The position numbers and the translations under genes are program-made. 14,535 bases of DNA, taken from contig CAMLLJ010000043.1 of NCBI GenBank assembly GCA_946480845.1, positions 1 to 14,535 of the forward strand. The letters are read 5' to 3'. Positions 13,516-14,535 of this stretch are shown here, in pieces. The notes under the pieces are model-generated. The model had not been told where the DNA came from. It did no database searches and saw only the letters and a program-made list of their open reading frames with translations. The DNA comes from an uncultured Gemmatimonadota bacterium (lineage in GTDB: Bacteria > Gemmatimonadota > Gemmatimonadetes > Gemmatimonadales > GWC2-71-9). Within the stretch, counting starts at the first letter, position 1. The number at the start of each line of letters is the position of its first letter.

Positions 13516-14535
13516 TCAATCCTTGATCTCGATATCCCAGGCCGTGCGGTCCCATTGAAAGGTCATCAGGCCGGGCGGGGCTACCGAGATGGTGAAGGTG
13601 TCCACCGGCTCGGCCAGGACGCGGCGGCGCATGGGGATGCGGACCAGGTCCTCGGCCTCCTGGTAGTCGGTGCCCCACTGGCCGGTCTGGCGGTTCACTA
13701 TGAGGGCGGCCCCGTCCGGCGTGGGGAGGGTCCAGAGGGTGTAGCTGCCAGCCGGGACCGCCACGCCGCCGATGGTGAGGTCGCGGTCGGTGGTGAAGCC
13801 GGTGGCGGCGTTGGCGCCGGTGCGCCAGACCTCGCCGAAGGGGACCACGCGTCCGAAGATCTCCCGGCCGCGGCGGCGGGGGCGGCCGTAATCGATGGTG
13901 ATCGCCGCGGCGCCGACGGTGGCGTGCACCGTGTCGCGCGAGGAGAGCATGCCGGCCGGGCCGGCGGCCGATTCGCGCGCGGCGAAGGCGCGGGCCAGCG
14001 CCGGCACGTCCGCCGCGGGCTGGCGGGTGATGGTGAACTTCTGCGTGGTGCGCGACCCGTCGAAGCCGAGCACGCGGCCGGCCGCGTCCACCCGGGCGAG
14101 GAGCGGGTTGCCGAAGTAGCCGAAGGCGACCGAGTCGCGCCCAAGCCGCTTCACGTAGCCGGGGAGCGCGTTGAGCACGCCGGCGAAGATCAGGTCCACG
14201 GCGAGGCTGTCCTCCGCGCGCGGCGCCGCCTGGCGCACCATCTGCTCGTAGAGCGCGTAGGTCGAGCCCACCATCGGCACGGCGCCGGGGCGCGCGGCCA
14301 TGCGGTAACGGCGGGTGCTGTCGCCCACGGTGATGGTCACGTCGGCGCTGTCGCCGCCGATCACGACGGAGGTCGAGCGCGCCGCCGGCCCGTCGAGCGC
14401 GTCGCCCCGGCGGCTGGTGAACTCGAGGCTCATGATCCGGCCGTCGGGCGCCAGCGTCGCGGCGTAGTGCACCAGCTCGGTGCGGGGGACGATGACGACG
14501 CGGTCGCCGGTGAGGCGGTCGGCGGTGCGGGTCCA
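13516..14535 (-). CDS. DUF2911 domain protein (5' end cut off by window edge)
   Basis: The visible 339 codons have no stop and read in frame to the right edge, so the true start and any signal peptide lie outside. A GTG at 14472 could start translation, but the 21 codons before it continue the same beta-rich pattern (DRLTGDRVVIVPRTELVHY), so I treat it as internal. The last 140 or so residues (about 199-339) are the DUF2911 domain: SRDTVHATVG, ITIDYGRPRRRGREIFG, VPFGEVWRTGANAATGF, VPAGSYTLWTLP and WGTDYQEAEDL. DUF2911 proteins are exported beta-rich proteins of unknown function, common in Bacteroidota and Gemmatimonadota. The N-terminal part has no recognised domain. The stop at 13516 is followed within 3 bases by the palindromic repeat. 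Confidence 0.87.
   Translation of the reverse strand, partial: WTRTADRLTGDRVVIVPRTELVHYAATLAPDGRIMSLEFTSRRGDALDGPAARSTSVVIGGDSADVTITVGDSTRRYRMAARPGAVPMVGSTYALYEQMVRQAAPRAEDSLAVDLIFAGVLNALPGYVKRLGRDSVAFGYFGNPLLARVDAAGRVLGFDGSRTTQKFTITRQPAADVPALARAFAARESAAGPAGMLSSRDTVHATVGAAAITIDYGRPRRRGREIFGRVVPFGEVWRTGANAATGFTTDRDLTIGGVAVPAGSYTLWTLPTPDGAALIVNRQTGQWGTDYQEAEDLVRIPMRRRVLAEPVDTFTISVAPPGLMTFQWDRTAWDIEIKD

Noticed and set aside
12661..13678. Small minus-strand open frames through the palindrome (12661-13503 and 13346-13678)
   Set aside because: Their ASPRLRA-like peptides are translations of the octamer repeat, and the rest is out of frame with upp or the DUF2911 gene.
1..14535. A new defence or mobile-element system
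   Set aside because: All genes fall into housekeeping, envelope or peptidase families with uniform composition and orientation. The MBL nuclease and Nudix protein lack any defence-island partners here.

Overview
The window is compact, GC-rich bacterial chromosome. All eleven recognisable genes are on the minus strand, so they are read from the right edge to the left edge. Exported M16 peptidases, a SPOR-domain protein and a DUF2911 protein point to a didermic bacterium. The gene content, base composition and DUF2911 style resemble Gemmatimonadota, but that assignment is an inference from family knowledge, not a search result. I see no tRNA, rRNA, CRISPR array, prophage or insertion sequence, and no gene-free stretch over 300 bases.

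In transcription order: a DUF2911 protein cut off by the right edge (13516-14535); a 202-base gap (13314-13515) filled mostly by a large imperfect palindrome (13364-13512); upp, uracil phosphoribosyltransferase, then a metallo-beta-lactamase/beta-CASP ribonuclease 19 bases downstream; a membrane-anchored YdcF/DUF218 protein; four M16 zinc-peptidase-family genes in the order catalytic, non-catalytic, catalytic, non-catalytic; a Nudix hydrolase of the ADP-ribose pyrophosphatase type; then holA (DNA polymerase III delta), an exported SPOR-domain protein, and mutS, which runs off the left edge.

Coupling is very tight. ydcF and the four M16 genes are chained by four successive 4-base ATGA overlaps. 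holA, the SPOR gene and mutS are chained by two GTGA overlaps. Three genes (upp, ydcF, holA) have no Shine-Dalgarno sequence; instead each has a TANNNT -10-like hexamer exactly 6 bases before the start codon. This suggests leaderless transcription and divides the strand into three units: upp-MBL; ydcF-M16x4-Nudix; holA-SPOR-mutS.

Functionally, unit one joins pyrimidine salvage with an RNA nuclease. Unit two encodes two putative periplasmic heterodimeric M16 peptidases, each pairing a zinc-binding subunit with a subunit carrying the Arg/Tyr pair, plus an envelope protein. Unit three joins replication (clamp loading) and mismatch repair to a cell-envelope SPOR protein. I find no clearly new defence or mobile system. 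The most notable signals are the leaderless promoter pattern, the palindrome whose mismatches all become G-U pairs in the gene-sense RNA, and the duplicated M16 module with nearly identical signal-peptide DNA in two otherwise divergent neighbours.
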